Source of the DNA: Promethearchaeota archaeon
GTDB lineage: Archaea; Asgardarchaeota; Lokiarchaeia; Sigynarchaeales; MK-D1
Direction: 5' to 3'
Assembly (NCBI GenBank): GCA_016839865.1
Contig: JAEOTN010000056.1
Location: 1 to 35,886 of the forward strand
DNA length: 35,886 nucleotides
Shown: positions 6,875 through 16,235 of the stretch, piece by piece
How the letters are laid out: every line of letters begins with the position of its first letter
Position numbering within the stretch: the stretch's first letter is position 1
Notes under the pieces: model-generated
The model's input: only the letters and a program-made list of their open reading frames with translations
The model's database searches: none
What the model was told of the DNA's origin: nothing
Made by a program: the position numbers and the translations under genes

Positions 6875-9800
6875 ATGTATACATTCGTAAAATATCATGA
6901 AAAACTTATTTCCATTCAAGGACCATTTGTATGCGAATTATTAGGCCTAATTAATTACCAAGCTAAAACGAAAATCGCTACTTGTTCAGTAAAGGATGAT
7001 TCGGGCGCTATAATTATCGGATTTGTATATAATAAATTTGCGGAATTACTTAATGATCATCATGTTCAAAATCGTATGCCCTTCAAAATCAGCGTCATAT
7101 CTGGTAAGATTATGAAGAAAGGAAACGACTTTACATTTGAAATTTATCAATGCATTTATGAGAAGGACTTTCTCATTAATTCAAGTTCATTAGCAGGACA
7201 TTCTTATTGTGAAATGTCAACCTACTTGAATACTCATGTAAATGCTTTTTCACCATTTAATTCTGCACAAATTTTTGGTATTATTTATCATGATTATCTA
7301 ATGTACGTATTTGAGGATTCAGAGTTGCTAAAACTGCCAATAGGAGATCCTCAGATCAAAAAAAAGGTTAAAACTGCGTTTCAAAGAGCGATTTATCAAA
7401 ATTGGAAATCCCTTGTAGCTTTCAATATCAATGAGGATGCATATCTAGAGTATTTTTTGTCTTACTATGTCAAAAGAGAAGTTGAATTCATTAATTTTGA
7501 ATTAACTAAACTAAGAAACTATGGGGATGATTACTCTTTCCAAGCTGAAGTTATGACACGATCTCGTATAATAGGTTTACAAGGAAGAGTAGATCGCATT
7601 CTATGGAATCAATCAAGACATCGGTTTACAATATACGAGACAAAAACGGGTCGTTCTTCTTATTCAGCCGAAAATACTGCGAAATATCAGCTCATGGCGT
7701 ATTCTCTTATCCTACAAGAATACTATACAAATGAGCTAGAAGAACTGTTACTAGAATATCCTCGACTGGATATCGAAGATAGATTGAAGATTATCGAGTT
7801 TGATGAACGAGAATTAATCCGTTTGGTCAATATGCGTAACCAGATTTGGGCAATTAGCATAGGCAGACGTCCTGGTGAAGGTCCGTTCAAACAATGTTCT
7901 ACAAAATGCTTCCAAAAATCAGCTTGTTCATTTTATTGTCTAAGATCATTTTTGACGAATCACTGTATGGATTGCGAACGCTGTAATTATCATCCTATTT
8001 TATTTGATAAAACAGAATTCGAGGAATTTCGACGGATTAATGTGTATTATGACTGGTATTACCAATTCTTAGAGATGGAGTATTTAAATAATCAGGATCT
8101 TCTCTTGGAATTAGGAATACCAGCTAAAGAACGTGAAGCGCTAGGAAATTGTTTTAGTGATGTGATCATATCTTCTATTGAAAAAAAACTTGAGAATCAA
8201 GATAACACAAAATTAGCAAGTTCAGCCCGGTTTTGGATTAAATTCACTCATAAAGATGATCTCAACTCATTATCATTTGAAAACACACGTATAAATTCCT
8301 CTGATTATGTTTTAATCACACCTCAAAATTATCGTCCCTTAACGTTACAGTCAATACCTGGAACAATCTATGAAATTCAAAGTAAATATGTTGTTGTTGA
8401 GGTATCTAGCGCTTATCATTCTGTGGTATCTGATTTTATTCAGCAAGAGAGCTTTCGTATTGATATTTTCACTTCTAATCAGATAATCAATAGAGAAAAA
8501 TCTGCATTGGATGCCTTTATGAGAAAGCCCTATTTTCTTGGAAATACAAATTTGAAAAGAATTCGCAAGTATTTACTTAAATTGAATAATGAAGATACTC
8601 CATTAAAGATTTCTACCCCAAACTCGATAGAAAAAAAACTTGTACAAAAGGGATACAATCCAAATCAAATTAAGGCTATTATCAGTGCATTATCATTTGA
8701 GGGATTATTGCTGATTCAAGGTCCTCCAGGATCTGGAAAAACAACGGTAGTTACAGAAATTGTCCACCAATTAGTGAAGAAACTGAATAATAAACCTAAC
8801 TCAACAAAACGTCATCCAGTTGAAGATAAACCAAAAACTGTAGGCAAAAAGAACGAAAAAGATATTCCAGAATTTGATTTTGAAAATCTGATTAGCACGA
8901 AGAAAATTCTTTTAACTGCGTATACTAATCGAGCAGTTGACACACTAGTTGAAATGCTAATAACGAAATATCCAAACATCAATATATTGCGTATTGGTTC
9001 TAAATTGTCAATCTCAGAACCTGTACAGCTTCATACATTGGATCATCAATCGAAAAAGAACGTGAAATTTAGTGACGGGCATTCTCGTGAGATTAATTCA
9101 TCCAAGCTTGCTCACCAATTGATACAAGATGCTACTGTTATTGCAACGACGTGTTTGGGAGCAGAATCTGTTTTATTGCAAAACGCTGAATTTGAGTACG
9201 TGGTTATCGATGAAGCTGGGCAAGTTGTAGAGCCTGCAGCTCTTATTCCTTTATTGAAAGCAAAAAATATTATTTTAGTAGGAGATGATGCTCAATTACC
9301 TCCTATCTCCGTTAAAGAACAAAATCCTCTACTTAACTCCGATTATTTTTCCGATAAGAATTATTTGCGAGGATTCAAAGGTACGATTCTTCAATATCAA
9401 CGAGATAAGGATAATACTGAAGATTTTCTGGATACACGAAAAGAAATATTCTTCAAGGAATTAAGAGAACTAGGCATTTTTCCTTCCGATACACTTAGCA
9501 CATCCTTATTTCAAAGATTAAAACGTGTACAAAGGGATAAAAATCGTTTCATTCTACTTACAGAGCAATATAGAATGCACAAATCAATCAATGATTTTAT
9601 TTCTAAGCAATTTTATGAATCTAAACTTATACCAGGAATAGTTGATGATGAAAGTATTGGAAACCGTCTTCTAGTGGAGTTTTATAATACTTATTCCATT
9701 GAAATTCCTTTAGCTCCTAGCCAACCAAAGTCGATGAATGATCTTTGTACTTATGCTTTACATCCTGAAACCCCCATGATTTTCTTAGATACCCATAAAT

Positions 9801-10465
9801 TAGGTTCGTATGATTCAAAACTAGATGAAAATTTTGACGAAATGACGTCTAAATTCAATCTCATTGAAGCTAAAATTATTGCGAAAATCATTCACCACCT
9901 TATTGGATTGAAATCTAAACAATCTCCAAACGAGAATGAAATACAGCATTTCCTCTCAAATATTGGAGTAATTACTCCTTATCGAGCTCAAGTGCGTCAG
10001 ATTAGGAGTAAAATACGTGAAGTTATGTTAAAAGATGAAAAATGGAACAATTTGATTTCAAAATACCTTTTAGTTGATACGGTTGATAAATTCCAGGGAA
10101 AAGAATCCGAAATTATCTTAATTAGCTTGGTTGATTCTACTCCCAGTGGAAAATTAGGCACATTATATTCAGAACTCAGAAGAATGAATGTATCTATTAC
10201 TCGAGCTAAAACTAAATTAATACTTATCGGTGATTCGGATATGTTTACCAGACAAGAGAAAGACACATCGGAAGGATCGAAAACAATTCTGGATTTCTTC
10301 ACGGGGAACGAGACTGAACTATCAAATGATAGTAATTTTAAAGGAACTACTTTAAAAAAGACTGAAAAAATTTACCGATTTTTTACCGATCTTGTCAATT
10401 ACATTCGAAACCAACAAGGCTTAGTGATTTTGGATGAAAACATGATAAAAAGTGAGGAACAATAA
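6875..10465 (+). CDS. Dna2-like nuclease-helicase (RecB/Cas4-type nuclease fused to SF1 helicase)
   Basis: The 1,196-residue product has the eukaryotic Dna2 order. Residues 1-105 look like a small beta-rich, OB-like domain. A RecB/Cas4-type PD-(D/E)xK nuclease follows, with GRVD (Asp240), YETK (Glu255, Lys257) and QLMAY (Gln272, Tyr276). Cys112 with Cys341, Cys345 and Cys351 fits the Fe-S cluster seen in Dna2 and Cas4; further Cys follow at 355, 364, 367 and 370. The C-terminal half is a UPF1/Dna2-class SF1 helicase: GPPGSGKT (616-623), DEAG (779-782), VGDDAQLPP, EQYRMHKSI, DKFQGKESE and VSITRAK. A charged insert of about 45 residues splits motif I from motif Ia. Dna2 cuts and unwinds flaps in Okazaki-fragment maturation and end resection. 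The next two genes may be co-transcribed. Confidence 0.88.
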   Translation: MYTFVKYHEKLISIQGPFVCELLGLINYQAKTKIATCSVKDDSGAIIIGFVYNKFAELLNDHHVQNRMPFKISVISGKIMKKGNDFTFEIYQCIYEKDFLINSSSLAGHSYCEMSTYLNTHVNAFSPFNSAQIFGIIYHDYLMYVFEDSELLKLPIGDPQIKKKVKTAFQRAIYQNWKSLVAFNINEDAYLEYFLSYYVKREVEFINFELTKLRNYGDDYSFQAEVMTRSRIIGLQGRVDRILWNQSRHRFTIYETKTGRSSYSAENTAKYQLMAYSLILQEYYTNELEELLLEYPRLDIEDRLKIIEFDERELIRLVNMRNQIWAISIGRRPGEGPFKQCSTKCFQKSACSFYCLRSFLTNHCMDCERCNYHPILFDKTEFEEFRRINVYYDWYYQFLEMEYLNNQDLLLELGIPAKEREALGNCFSDVIISSIEKKLENQDNTKLASSARFWIKFTHKDDLNSLSFENTRINSSDYVLITPQNYRPLTLQSIPGTIYEIQSKYVVVEVSSAYHSVVSDFIQQESFRIDIFTSNQIINREKSALDAFMRKPYFLGNTNLKRIRKYLLKLNNEDTPLKISTPNSIEKKLVQKGYNPNQIKAIISALSFEGLLLIQGPPGSGKTTVVTEIVHQLVKKLNNKPNSTKRHPVEDKPKTVGKKNEKDIPEFDFENLISTKKILLTAYTNRAVDTLVEMLITKYPNINILRIGSKLSISEPVQLHTLDHQSKKNVKFSDGHSREINSSKLAHQLIQDATVIATTCLGAESVLLQNAEFEYVVIDEAGQVVEPAALIPLLKAKNIILVGDDAQLPPISVKEQNPLLNSDYFSDKNYLRGFKGTILQYQRDKDNTEDFLDTRKEIFFKELRELGIFPSDTLSTSLFQRLKRVQRDKNRFILLTEQYRMHKSINDFISKQFYESKLIPGIVDDESIGNRLLVEFYNTYSIEIPLAPSQPKSMNDLCTYALHPETPMIFLDTHKLGSYDSKLDENFDEMTSKFNLIEAKIIAKIIHHLIGLKSKQSPNENEIQHFLSNIGVITPYRAQVRQIRSKIREVMLKDEKWNNLISKYLLVDTVDKFQGKESEIILISLVDSTPSGKLGTLYSELRRMNVSITRAKTKLILIGDSDMFTRQEKDTSEGSKTILDFFTGNETELSNDSNFKGTTLKKTEKIYRFFTDLVNYIRNQQGLVILDENMIKSEEQ

Positions 10466-10548
10466 TATATATCCTCGTATTACGTCACTTCTTTTGCCAT
10501 ATTTTAGCGAAAACATAAAAGTTGGGATTTACATTAGTATTTAAAGAA

Positions 10549-11202
10549 ATGGTGATCGAAGGTACCCGAGAACCTGATATGCCGTCCAATATACAGAAAA
10601 ATCTGTTATTAGATTCAGAGAATAAAATCCTTCAAAAAGGATTTCATAAAGGTTCAATTATAACAAAATTAAAGGATGGCAATAATTCCATTATATTCTC
10701 TGATGCCATTGAGATATCGGAAGATATATCAAAAATTGATGGTTTACGGGTAGGTGTAGACGGAGAATTGGCTATTGCTGAAAAAGGGGAATTCGAGGTC
10801 CATAAATCAACGATCTTATACTCCGTGAAAATGGATAGTGATATCGTTAAAACTTTTGATAAAGCTCGTTTTAATACCAGTTTTCCATATATAACAGCTT
10901 TCTTACACACCAGTTGTCTCTATAATTATTCCTTAAAATATGCTGTGAATCACCTAGATTTCGTACGTGGGGAAATTTTGAGCCATCCAGTTGCTCTACT
11001 TCATCGTGATGGAATCTTAGTCGGTGATCGAGCAGTGATTGATGATCAAGGCTATCCTGTATTTTATAATGCGTTTCTTATACAAAGAACTGGCACAACA
11101 AATCCTGAAGATTTAGTAACATTTGCATATGAACCCATTATTCGAATGAACATTCATTTTATTAAATGGATAATCATTTTGGGAGTCGAAATGCTAAAGT
11201 GA
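10549..11202 (+). CDS. Protein of unknown function between the helicase and ATPase genes
   Basis: I do not recognise this 217-residue protein. It begins with an acidic, mixed helix/strand region and has a hydrophobic-aromatic middle (FNTSFPYITAFLHTSCLYNYSLKYAV). Late in the protein are the strand-rich block RDGILVGDRAVIDDQGYPVFYNAF and a hydrophobic C-terminus (FIKWIIILGVEML), which is probably not a true membrane helix. It starts 83 nt after the helicase gene and its end overlaps the following ATPase gene, which argues for a shared transcript and possibly a complex. Starts are uncertain: the TTG at 10522 and the ATG at 10579 are also in frame, and none has a clear ribosome binding site. It could be a nuclease partner or adaptor; I see no diagnostic catalytic motif. 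Confidence 0.55.
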   Translation: MVIEGTREPDMPSNIQKNLLLDSENKILQKGFHKGSIITKLKDGNNSIIFSDAIEISEDISKIDGLRVGVDGELAIAEKGEFEVHKSTILYSVKMDSDIVKTFDKARFNTSFPYITAFLHTSCLYNYSLKYAVNHLDFVRGEILSHPVALLHRDGILVGDRAVIDDQGYPVFYNAFLIQRTGTTNPEDLVTFAYEPIIRMNIHFIKWIIILGVEMLK

Positions 11203-12491
11203 ATCTAGATGCTTCATATAAAGAAAAATTTGTAAAGAAATTGGCATATTTGCTTCCCCCCTTTGATAAATTTGTGGCCAAAGCTGATTTACCCGAGCAA
11301 GAACCTGTGTTTCCATCACGTAAAAAATACATAAAACACATTTCTGATATCATAAAACACGAAGGATCAATGATAATCCCTGTTATTTCAGAAGTTGGAG
11401 GAGGTAAGACTCACTTCTTATGGGGTATCTATAATAGTTTTGACATCGATGCAGTTACAGCATTTTTGACATTTCCTCGCTCAAAAGAAAAATTTCTATA
11501 TTATTTATATTCAAATTTCATCAAACAGTTTGGTCAAAATAACCTACGGGATTTCTCGCAAAATTTTGGAGAGAAGTTTGGTGCGGCAGAACGTTTATAT
11601 GGCTTATTCCGGACACAAAACTCGGAAAGAATAGCATTATCAGCAATTGAGCAACTAGAGCAAAATTATGAACGAGAACCATTAGAACAGTGTGTCAATG
11701 TTACGATACAACATTTAATGAATAGTGATAAATCCCAAATCGCTGAACGTTGGTTGTTAGGTCAACTCATGGATGTCGAGGACCTCTTTCTCATCAATGC
11801 AACTGAAGATCTTTCGAAGGAAGTCATGGCTAAAACTATGTTTAAACTAATCGCAGAACACCATACTCAGGATATAGTATTGTTATTTGACGATTTAGAC
11901 AAAGCCGCAGATGAGTTTGATAGTCTTGAGGAATATTATGAACCTGGAGACGAAGTGAATTGGGCAGGAGACTTAGGTGAAGGTGTAGAGGAAGATGAGG
12001 AACAAAATCTCGGCAACTTCGCACTTGTCGAAGAACTAATGAATCTGCTGAAAGAAATTAAGAATTTGAAAATCATCGTTACATTGGAGCGGCAAGAATC
12101 TAAAAGATTTATCGATTGGTTTCAATCAAAGAAGCGTGATCCATCAATTCGTATTTCAGATCCGATTGAATTAGCCCCAATAACGCTAAAAGATGCTTAT
12201 CATTTGTATTTTTCTAGATTAAAAAACTTCTGTTTGAAATATAATGTTCCTCATCCCACAGCAGATCGTACATTCAAACCGGAGAAAGATATGGAGGAAT
12301 TTCTTCACATATATGAAGATGATTTGTATTTTCCGTTAAATCAAGAGATTTTGGAAGTCATATATGGTATTAAATTTGGTAATCCGAGGGAAATTTTACG
12401 TAATTTCAAAAGTATTTTTGATGCTATTATCTTTGAAGAAGTAGGAATTGACAAAGTCCAAACCGAATATAAACGCTTTTTGCGGAAATAA
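11166..12491 (+). CDS. P-loop ATPase (AAA+/STAND-like) paired with the Dna2-like gene
   Basis: The product is a 441-residue soluble ATPase. Walker A is SEVGGGKTH (75-83), unusual in lacking the first Gly. Walker B is DIVLLFDDLDKA (236-247). A very acidic insert (YEPGDEVNWAGDLGEGVEEDEEQN) follows, then a sensor-1-like strand KIIVTLER and GNPREILR (405-412), a sensor-2-like motif seen in ORC/Cdc6-type and BREX-associated ATPases. The substrate is unknown; a role in loading or remodelling on DNA with the neighbouring nuclease-helicase is inferred. The ATG at 11166 overlaps the previous gene by 37 bp. A GTG at 11199 would instead make a 4-bp GTGA stop/start overlap and is a good alternative start. 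The gene ends 3 bp from the convergent topoisomerase gene. Confidence 0.7.
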   Translation: MDNHFGSRNAKVNLDASYKEKFVKKLAYLLPPFDKFVAKADLPEQEPVFPSRKKYIKHISDIIKHEGSMIIPVISEVGGGKTHFLWGIYNSFDIDAVTAFLTFPRSKEKFLYYLYSNFIKQFGQNNLRDFSQNFGEKFGAAERLYGLFRTQNSERIALSAIEQLEQNYEREPLEQCVNVTIQHLMNSDKSQIAERWLLGQLMDVEDLFLINATEDLSKEVMAKTMFKLIAEHHTQDIVLLFDDLDKAADEFDSLEEYYEPGDEVNWAGDLGEGVEEDEEQNLGNFALVEELMNLLKEIKNLKIIVTLERQESKRFIDWFQSKKRDPSIRISDPIELAPITLKDAYHLYFSRLKNFCLKYNVPHPTADRTFKPEKDMEEFLHIYEDDLYFPLNQEILEVIYGIKFGNPREILRNFKSIFDAIIFEEVGIDKVQTEYKRFLRK

Positions 12492-12494
12492 GAG

Positions 12495-14732
12495 TCATCT
12501 CTTTTTACATTTACCATTGATAGTATGATAGTCCTTACAAGAGGAGCAAAATCCTTTTGCACTTTTATCAGAGCTATCCAATCCTCGTTTCCAGCATACA
12601 GGGCACATATAATATTGTAATTTCTTCCCATTCTTTTTTCCACTAACTTTTGTAATATTGAATCCACATAAGGAACAAGTTCCTTTCAGAATTCGTGGAT
12701 TGCCATTACGAGGGAGTGGGATAACATATTTACAGCTCGAATTAATGCATTTTAATAGTTTTTTCCGATCTTTAGTGATAATTAATTGCATTTTGGAGGT
12801 TTTACATCTTGGGCAATTTGCTGTGGATAAATTTGTTCCTGATGTGATTGAAGTAGATGCATATTGTTGAGATTTCGACGATGATGAGCTAGAAAATCGA
12901 GGTTTTCCTTTAACAATATTTCCAGATTGCTCTAAACTCTTCATTTGAGTAAGGAATTGAGTTTTTTGTGCTCTGAAATTATCAAATAACTTAAGAAATT
13001 CCTCTCGTATGGTGTCTACCGCCTTTTGCATAGTCATTTTGCCTTCTTTTACTGCAGTGAGATGAGTTTCTACCCACTCTGTGAATTTAGGCTCTAGAAA
13101 TGATGACCAAACTCCCTTTAACGAATCAATGAGTGTGTATCCTAATTCCATTACAAAAAAGGTTCTTTGTACGCGTTTGATATATGTTCTTTCTTCTAAG
13201 GTGTCAATATGAGCTGGTCGAGTTGATTTTGTTCCTAAATTATGCTTCTCCATGAGTTTCAATAGACTTGTGTCCGTGTATCGAGGAGGAGGTTGAGTCA
13301 TTTTTTCTTCAAGCTCAATTTTTTTTACCGGGACAATTCCTTGAGATAATTTAATATCAATATCATATTTTGGTTTAAGAAAGGGCGCAATTTCGTAAAA
13401 TCCTGGTTTTATAAGAACCAAAATACGACCTACAAAAATCTCATTCATTATTTCAATTTCAATTTTTGTTTGAACTTCCTCTGCGTCCTCTCCAAAAAGT
13501 GCTAGATAGTGACGAGCTATGATGTTATATACTTTTTCTTGAAGATTAGTTTTGAACTTGGCTGATTTTGGATTCACAGATTCTATAGGTGTTATAGGAG
13601 GATGGTCACCAGCGTCCTTCGTTCCATTTCTAGGCTTTAATCGGTTATTTTGAAATAGTATTTGTACCCATTTACCATAGGCAGTATTTTTGACCATTTT
13701 CTTTAGATATTGGACGTGATCAAAATTCGAGTTGTATTTGTTACTATCCGTTCGAGGATAACTAATTAGTTTGTTTAAATAGAGGTCTTCCATTGTTTTT
13801 AATGCAACTTTTGCTGAAATACCTAAACGTTTGGTCAGAAGCATCAAAGCCTTCGAAGTATTAAGGGGGATAGGGGGTTTTATTTTTCGGGGTTTATCTA
13901 TTACTTTTGTTATATTTCCATTAGTCGCGATTTGGATACGATTAAAGATCCCATTTGCGATTTTTTGGTCTTTAAATGGGTTGTTTATATGTTGAACTTT
14001 GAGTAAAGAAGGTATTCCTGAAGTAATTGGTTGGATTATGGCATTTATAGCCCAATATTTATCTGGTTTAAAGTCACGAATTTCTTTCTCACGTAAATAA
14101 AGAAGATATAAGAGAGAACTTTGCACTCGTCCAATAGAAGCAAACCTCGCTTGTAGCTTAGTCAGAACGGGTTTTAAGGTTAATGATACTTCTCGAGTAG
14201 CACTAAATCCGATAATTGCATCAATTATGGCTCTGGCTTCACCCGAATTTGCCCACTCATATTTCGGTGGTATTAGATTGCCAAAAGCTTGGATAACATC
14301 TTGTTTTTGAAGTGTATTTAGCCACAATTGTTGCACTTTGATCCCCCGGTTTACGGGTAAAATATTAGTTAGCGCGTCAATTAAACCAATATTACATCCT
14401 TCCACATCGGCGTCTGTCGCTATGATACAATCGTTACAAATTCTCGCATATTTCTTAAGTGCTGCGATGTAAGAATATGCATACGATGTTGGAGTTTTCG
14501 CAATAGCATTTTTATCAGTGATAATATCTCGGGGATCTTCTGCAGTCCAGCTTTTATATTTCGGAGTATTAATATAGCGCAATATATGCCCGCGTAACGG
14601 AATAATATAGATATCACGGGAATGATTGTGAAAAATGGAGACATCTTTTAGTTTAATTACTTGATAAGGACCTAAAGCATCCGCAATCGCTTGTGCTGCT
14701 TTATATTTTTCACTAATCATCATTGTTGGCAT
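12495..14732 (-). CDS. topA: DNA topoisomerase IA (archaeal TopA) with C-terminal zinc ribbons
   Basis: Type IA topoisomerases relax or decatenate DNA by cutting one strand through a tyrosine. The 745-residue product starts with a TOPRIM domain (MISEK with the catalytic Glu, then DADVEG with Asp107, Asp109 and Glu111). Tyr325 in LISYPRTDS is the active-site residue. The metal-binding DxDxE is intact, but the usual Arg and second Glu of DREGE are Val and Cys, as in some archaeal enzymes. The C-terminal 120 residues hold three Cys-rich zinc modules (CPRC-CINSSC, CSLC-CPVC, CSSC-C) after a Ser-rich linker. TTG and GTG starts at 14750 and 14747 are possible; I took the ATG at 14732, with GGTGG 11 nt upstream. 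No reverse-gyrase helicase domain is present, fitting a non-hyperthermophile. Confidence 0.93.
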   Translation of the reverse strand: MPTMMISEKYKAAQAIADALGPYQVIKLKDVSIFHNHSRDIYIIPLRGHILRYINTPKYKSWTAEDPRDIITDKNAIAKTPTSYAYSYIAALKKYARICNDCIIATDADVEGCNIGLIDALTNILPVNRGIKVQQLWLNTLQKQDVIQAFGNLIPPKYEWANSGEARAIIDAIIGFSATREVSLTLKPVLTKLQARFASIGRVQSSLLYLLYLREKEIRDFKPDKYWAINAIIQPITSGIPSLLKVQHINNPFKDQKIANGIFNRIQIATNGNITKVIDKPRKIKPPIPLNTSKALMLLTKRLGISAKVALKTMEDLYLNKLISYPRTDSNKYNSNFDHVQYLKKMVKNTAYGKWVQILFQNNRLKPRNGTKDAGDHPPITPIESVNPKSAKFKTNLQEKVYNIIARHYLALFGEDAEEVQTKIEIEIMNEIFVGRILVLIKPGFYEIAPFLKPKYDIDIKLSQGIVPVKKIELEEKMTQPPPRYTDTSLLKLMEKHNLGTKSTRPAHIDTLEERTYIKRVQRTFFVMELGYTLIDSLKGVWSSFLEPKFTEWVETHLTAVKEGKMTMQKAVDTIREEFLKLFDNFRAQKTQFLTQMKSLEQSGNIVKGKPRFSSSSSSKSQQYASTSITSGTNLSTANCPRCKTSKMQLIITKDRKKLLKCINSSCKYVIPLPRNGNPRILKGTCSLCGFNITKVSGKKNGKKLQYYMCPVCWKRGLDSSDKSAKGFCSSCKDYHTINGKCKKR

Positions 14733-14861
14733 GCTTGAGTTTTCCACCAAATCTATCGTAATTTTAAGAAATATATGAAACGGCTTTTATTTAATTAAGA
14801 TTAGTATACAGTTAACCATTAACTTATATCAATTAATTATCCTAGGAATCATGACCTCACC

Positions 14862-16211
14862 ATGAAAGATCTTTCACCCTTTTTTACACCCGATAGTGTC
14901 TTGATCATCGGAGCTTCTCGTAATGAGTTCACGTTTAACTGGCAAATCGTGAAGAATCTTCGAGAATTAATGTTTAAGGGAGAGATTTTTGTAATAAATC
15001 CGAATGCGGATGATATTTTGGGAGTCAAATGCTATTCTACCCTTGGAGAATTACCAAAAATCCCCGAATTGTGTATCGTGTTATTAACCAAACATATTGG
15101 AGAAACAATGCAAGAATTAGCCACATTTGGAATTAAGCACTGTATAATTCAATCTGATCTAAACGTATCGAACAATCATGAGGAAATTTCGCAGATTTTA
15201 CACCAAATCTCTAAAGACCATGACATGATGATCGTTGGACCTGGTAGCATCGGATTGATAAACACATCAAATTTTTTTACATCTTCCATCATACCCGTTA
15301 GAAGACATGTTATCCAAAATCATCGTAGAAATCGAAAAAATGGATCTCTCAGCTTCTTTGCACAATCAGGTGGTTTATCAGGAGCTCTTGGGTGGTGGAA
15401 TCCAATTCAAGAGTTCCCTATATCTAAAGTCATCCACATAGGGGAATCTATGAATGTAACTGCAGCTGACATGATTCAATACCTATTTGATGATTTAGAA
15501 ACGCAAGTTATTAGTTTGTATCTGCGTACTCTCACCAAAGAATTGGTAGATGTCATCCGGGAAAATTCTTCAAGAAAACCCGTCCTATACAAATATGTGG
15601 GTGATAAAAATCAGCTATTGGATGATCTACATAATACTTTAGCAATTGAAGTAAAAAACTATATTGAGTTATTTGAATTTGCCAAAGTATTTTTATGGAG
15701 CCCACCTCCTAAAGGAAGTTCAATTGGCATCATTGGTCCTTCCAGTGGAGCCATTCATTTAGTAATTTCTGAGATGCAGAATACTGAGCTGAATTTAGCA
15801 ACTGAATTAAATCCGCAGACACGGAAACTCATACTAGAACGTGTTGGAGGATCGACAAGTATTGAAGGAAATCCGGTTGATTATTGGCCCCCGAAAAAGT
15901 TCATAGGAACTGATGTTTGTAACGTATACTATGTTTCTGGGAACGCTTTGCTAGAAGACAGCAAAGTAGATGCTTTATTTCTTGCACTTGAATTTTTTTC
16001 TGAAATCGAGTTCGATTTTGCAATTTTTGCATCAATCCAAAAACGATTTCCACATAAACCTATTATCGCAGTGTTAATTATGGCAGAAAAAGAGGGTAGA
16101 GAACGTATAATTTCTTGTGCAAACAAGCTTCATATTCCTGTTTTTGTTGATGAAGTGGAACGAGCTATACGAGCATATGCATCATTTGTACAATATCATC
16201 TTAGAAAATAA
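14862..16211 (+). CDS. ADP-forming acyl-CoA synthetase alpha-subunit-like protein, atypical
   Basis: The 449-residue protein matches the alpha part of ADP-forming acetyl-CoA synthetases, which make ATP from acyl-CoA: a CoA-binding Rossmann domain (SVLIIGASRNEFTFNW, later IINPNADDILGVKCY-like) and succinyl-CoA-ligase-like domains (FFAQSGGLSGALGWW, GIIGPSSGAIH, EGNPVDYWPP). The catalytic His of this family lies in a SHTGSLAG-like loop. Here the matching place reads DDLHNTLA, with His257 kept but the surrounding motif degraded. No ATP-grasp beta domain is fused or encoded nearby. It may use a beta subunit elsewhere, or be a divergent paralogue with another acyl substrate or a binding role. The ATG at 14862 has no clear ribosome binding site. 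It diverges from topA and is convergent with the next gene. Confidence 0.72.
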   Translation: MKDLSPFFTPDSVLIIGASRNEFTFNWQIVKNLRELMFKGEIFVINPNADDILGVKCYSTLGELPKIPELCIVLLTKHIGETMQELATFGIKHCIIQSDLNVSNNHEEISQILHQISKDHDMMIVGPGSIGLINTSNFFTSSIIPVRRHVIQNHRRNRKNGSLSFFAQSGGLSGALGWWNPIQEFPISKVIHIGESMNVTAADMIQYLFDDLETQVISLYLRTLTKELVDVIRENSSRKPVLYKYVGDKNQLLDDLHNTLAIEVKNYIELFEFAKVFLWSPPPKGSSIGIIGPSSGAIHLVISEMQNTELNLATELNPQTRKLILERVGGSTSIEGNPVDYWPPKKFIGTDVCNVYYVSGNALLEDSKVDALFLALEFFSEIEFDFAIFASIQKRFPHKPIIAVLIMAEKEGRERIISCANKLHIPVFVDEVERAIRAYASFVQYHLRK

Positions 16212-16235
16212 GAAAAAGTTAGAAATAAAAAAAAA

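Noticed and set aside
6875..10465. CRISPR-associated Cas4 or a CRISPR locus, suggested by the Cas4-like nuclease and Cys cluster
   Set aside because: The nuclease is fused to a full SF1 helicase in Dna2 order, and no repeat-spacer array or cas1/cas2 gene is visible in the window.
12495..14732. Reverse gyrase
   Set aside because: Only the topoisomerase IA part is present; there is no N-terminal helicase domain or Walker A motif.
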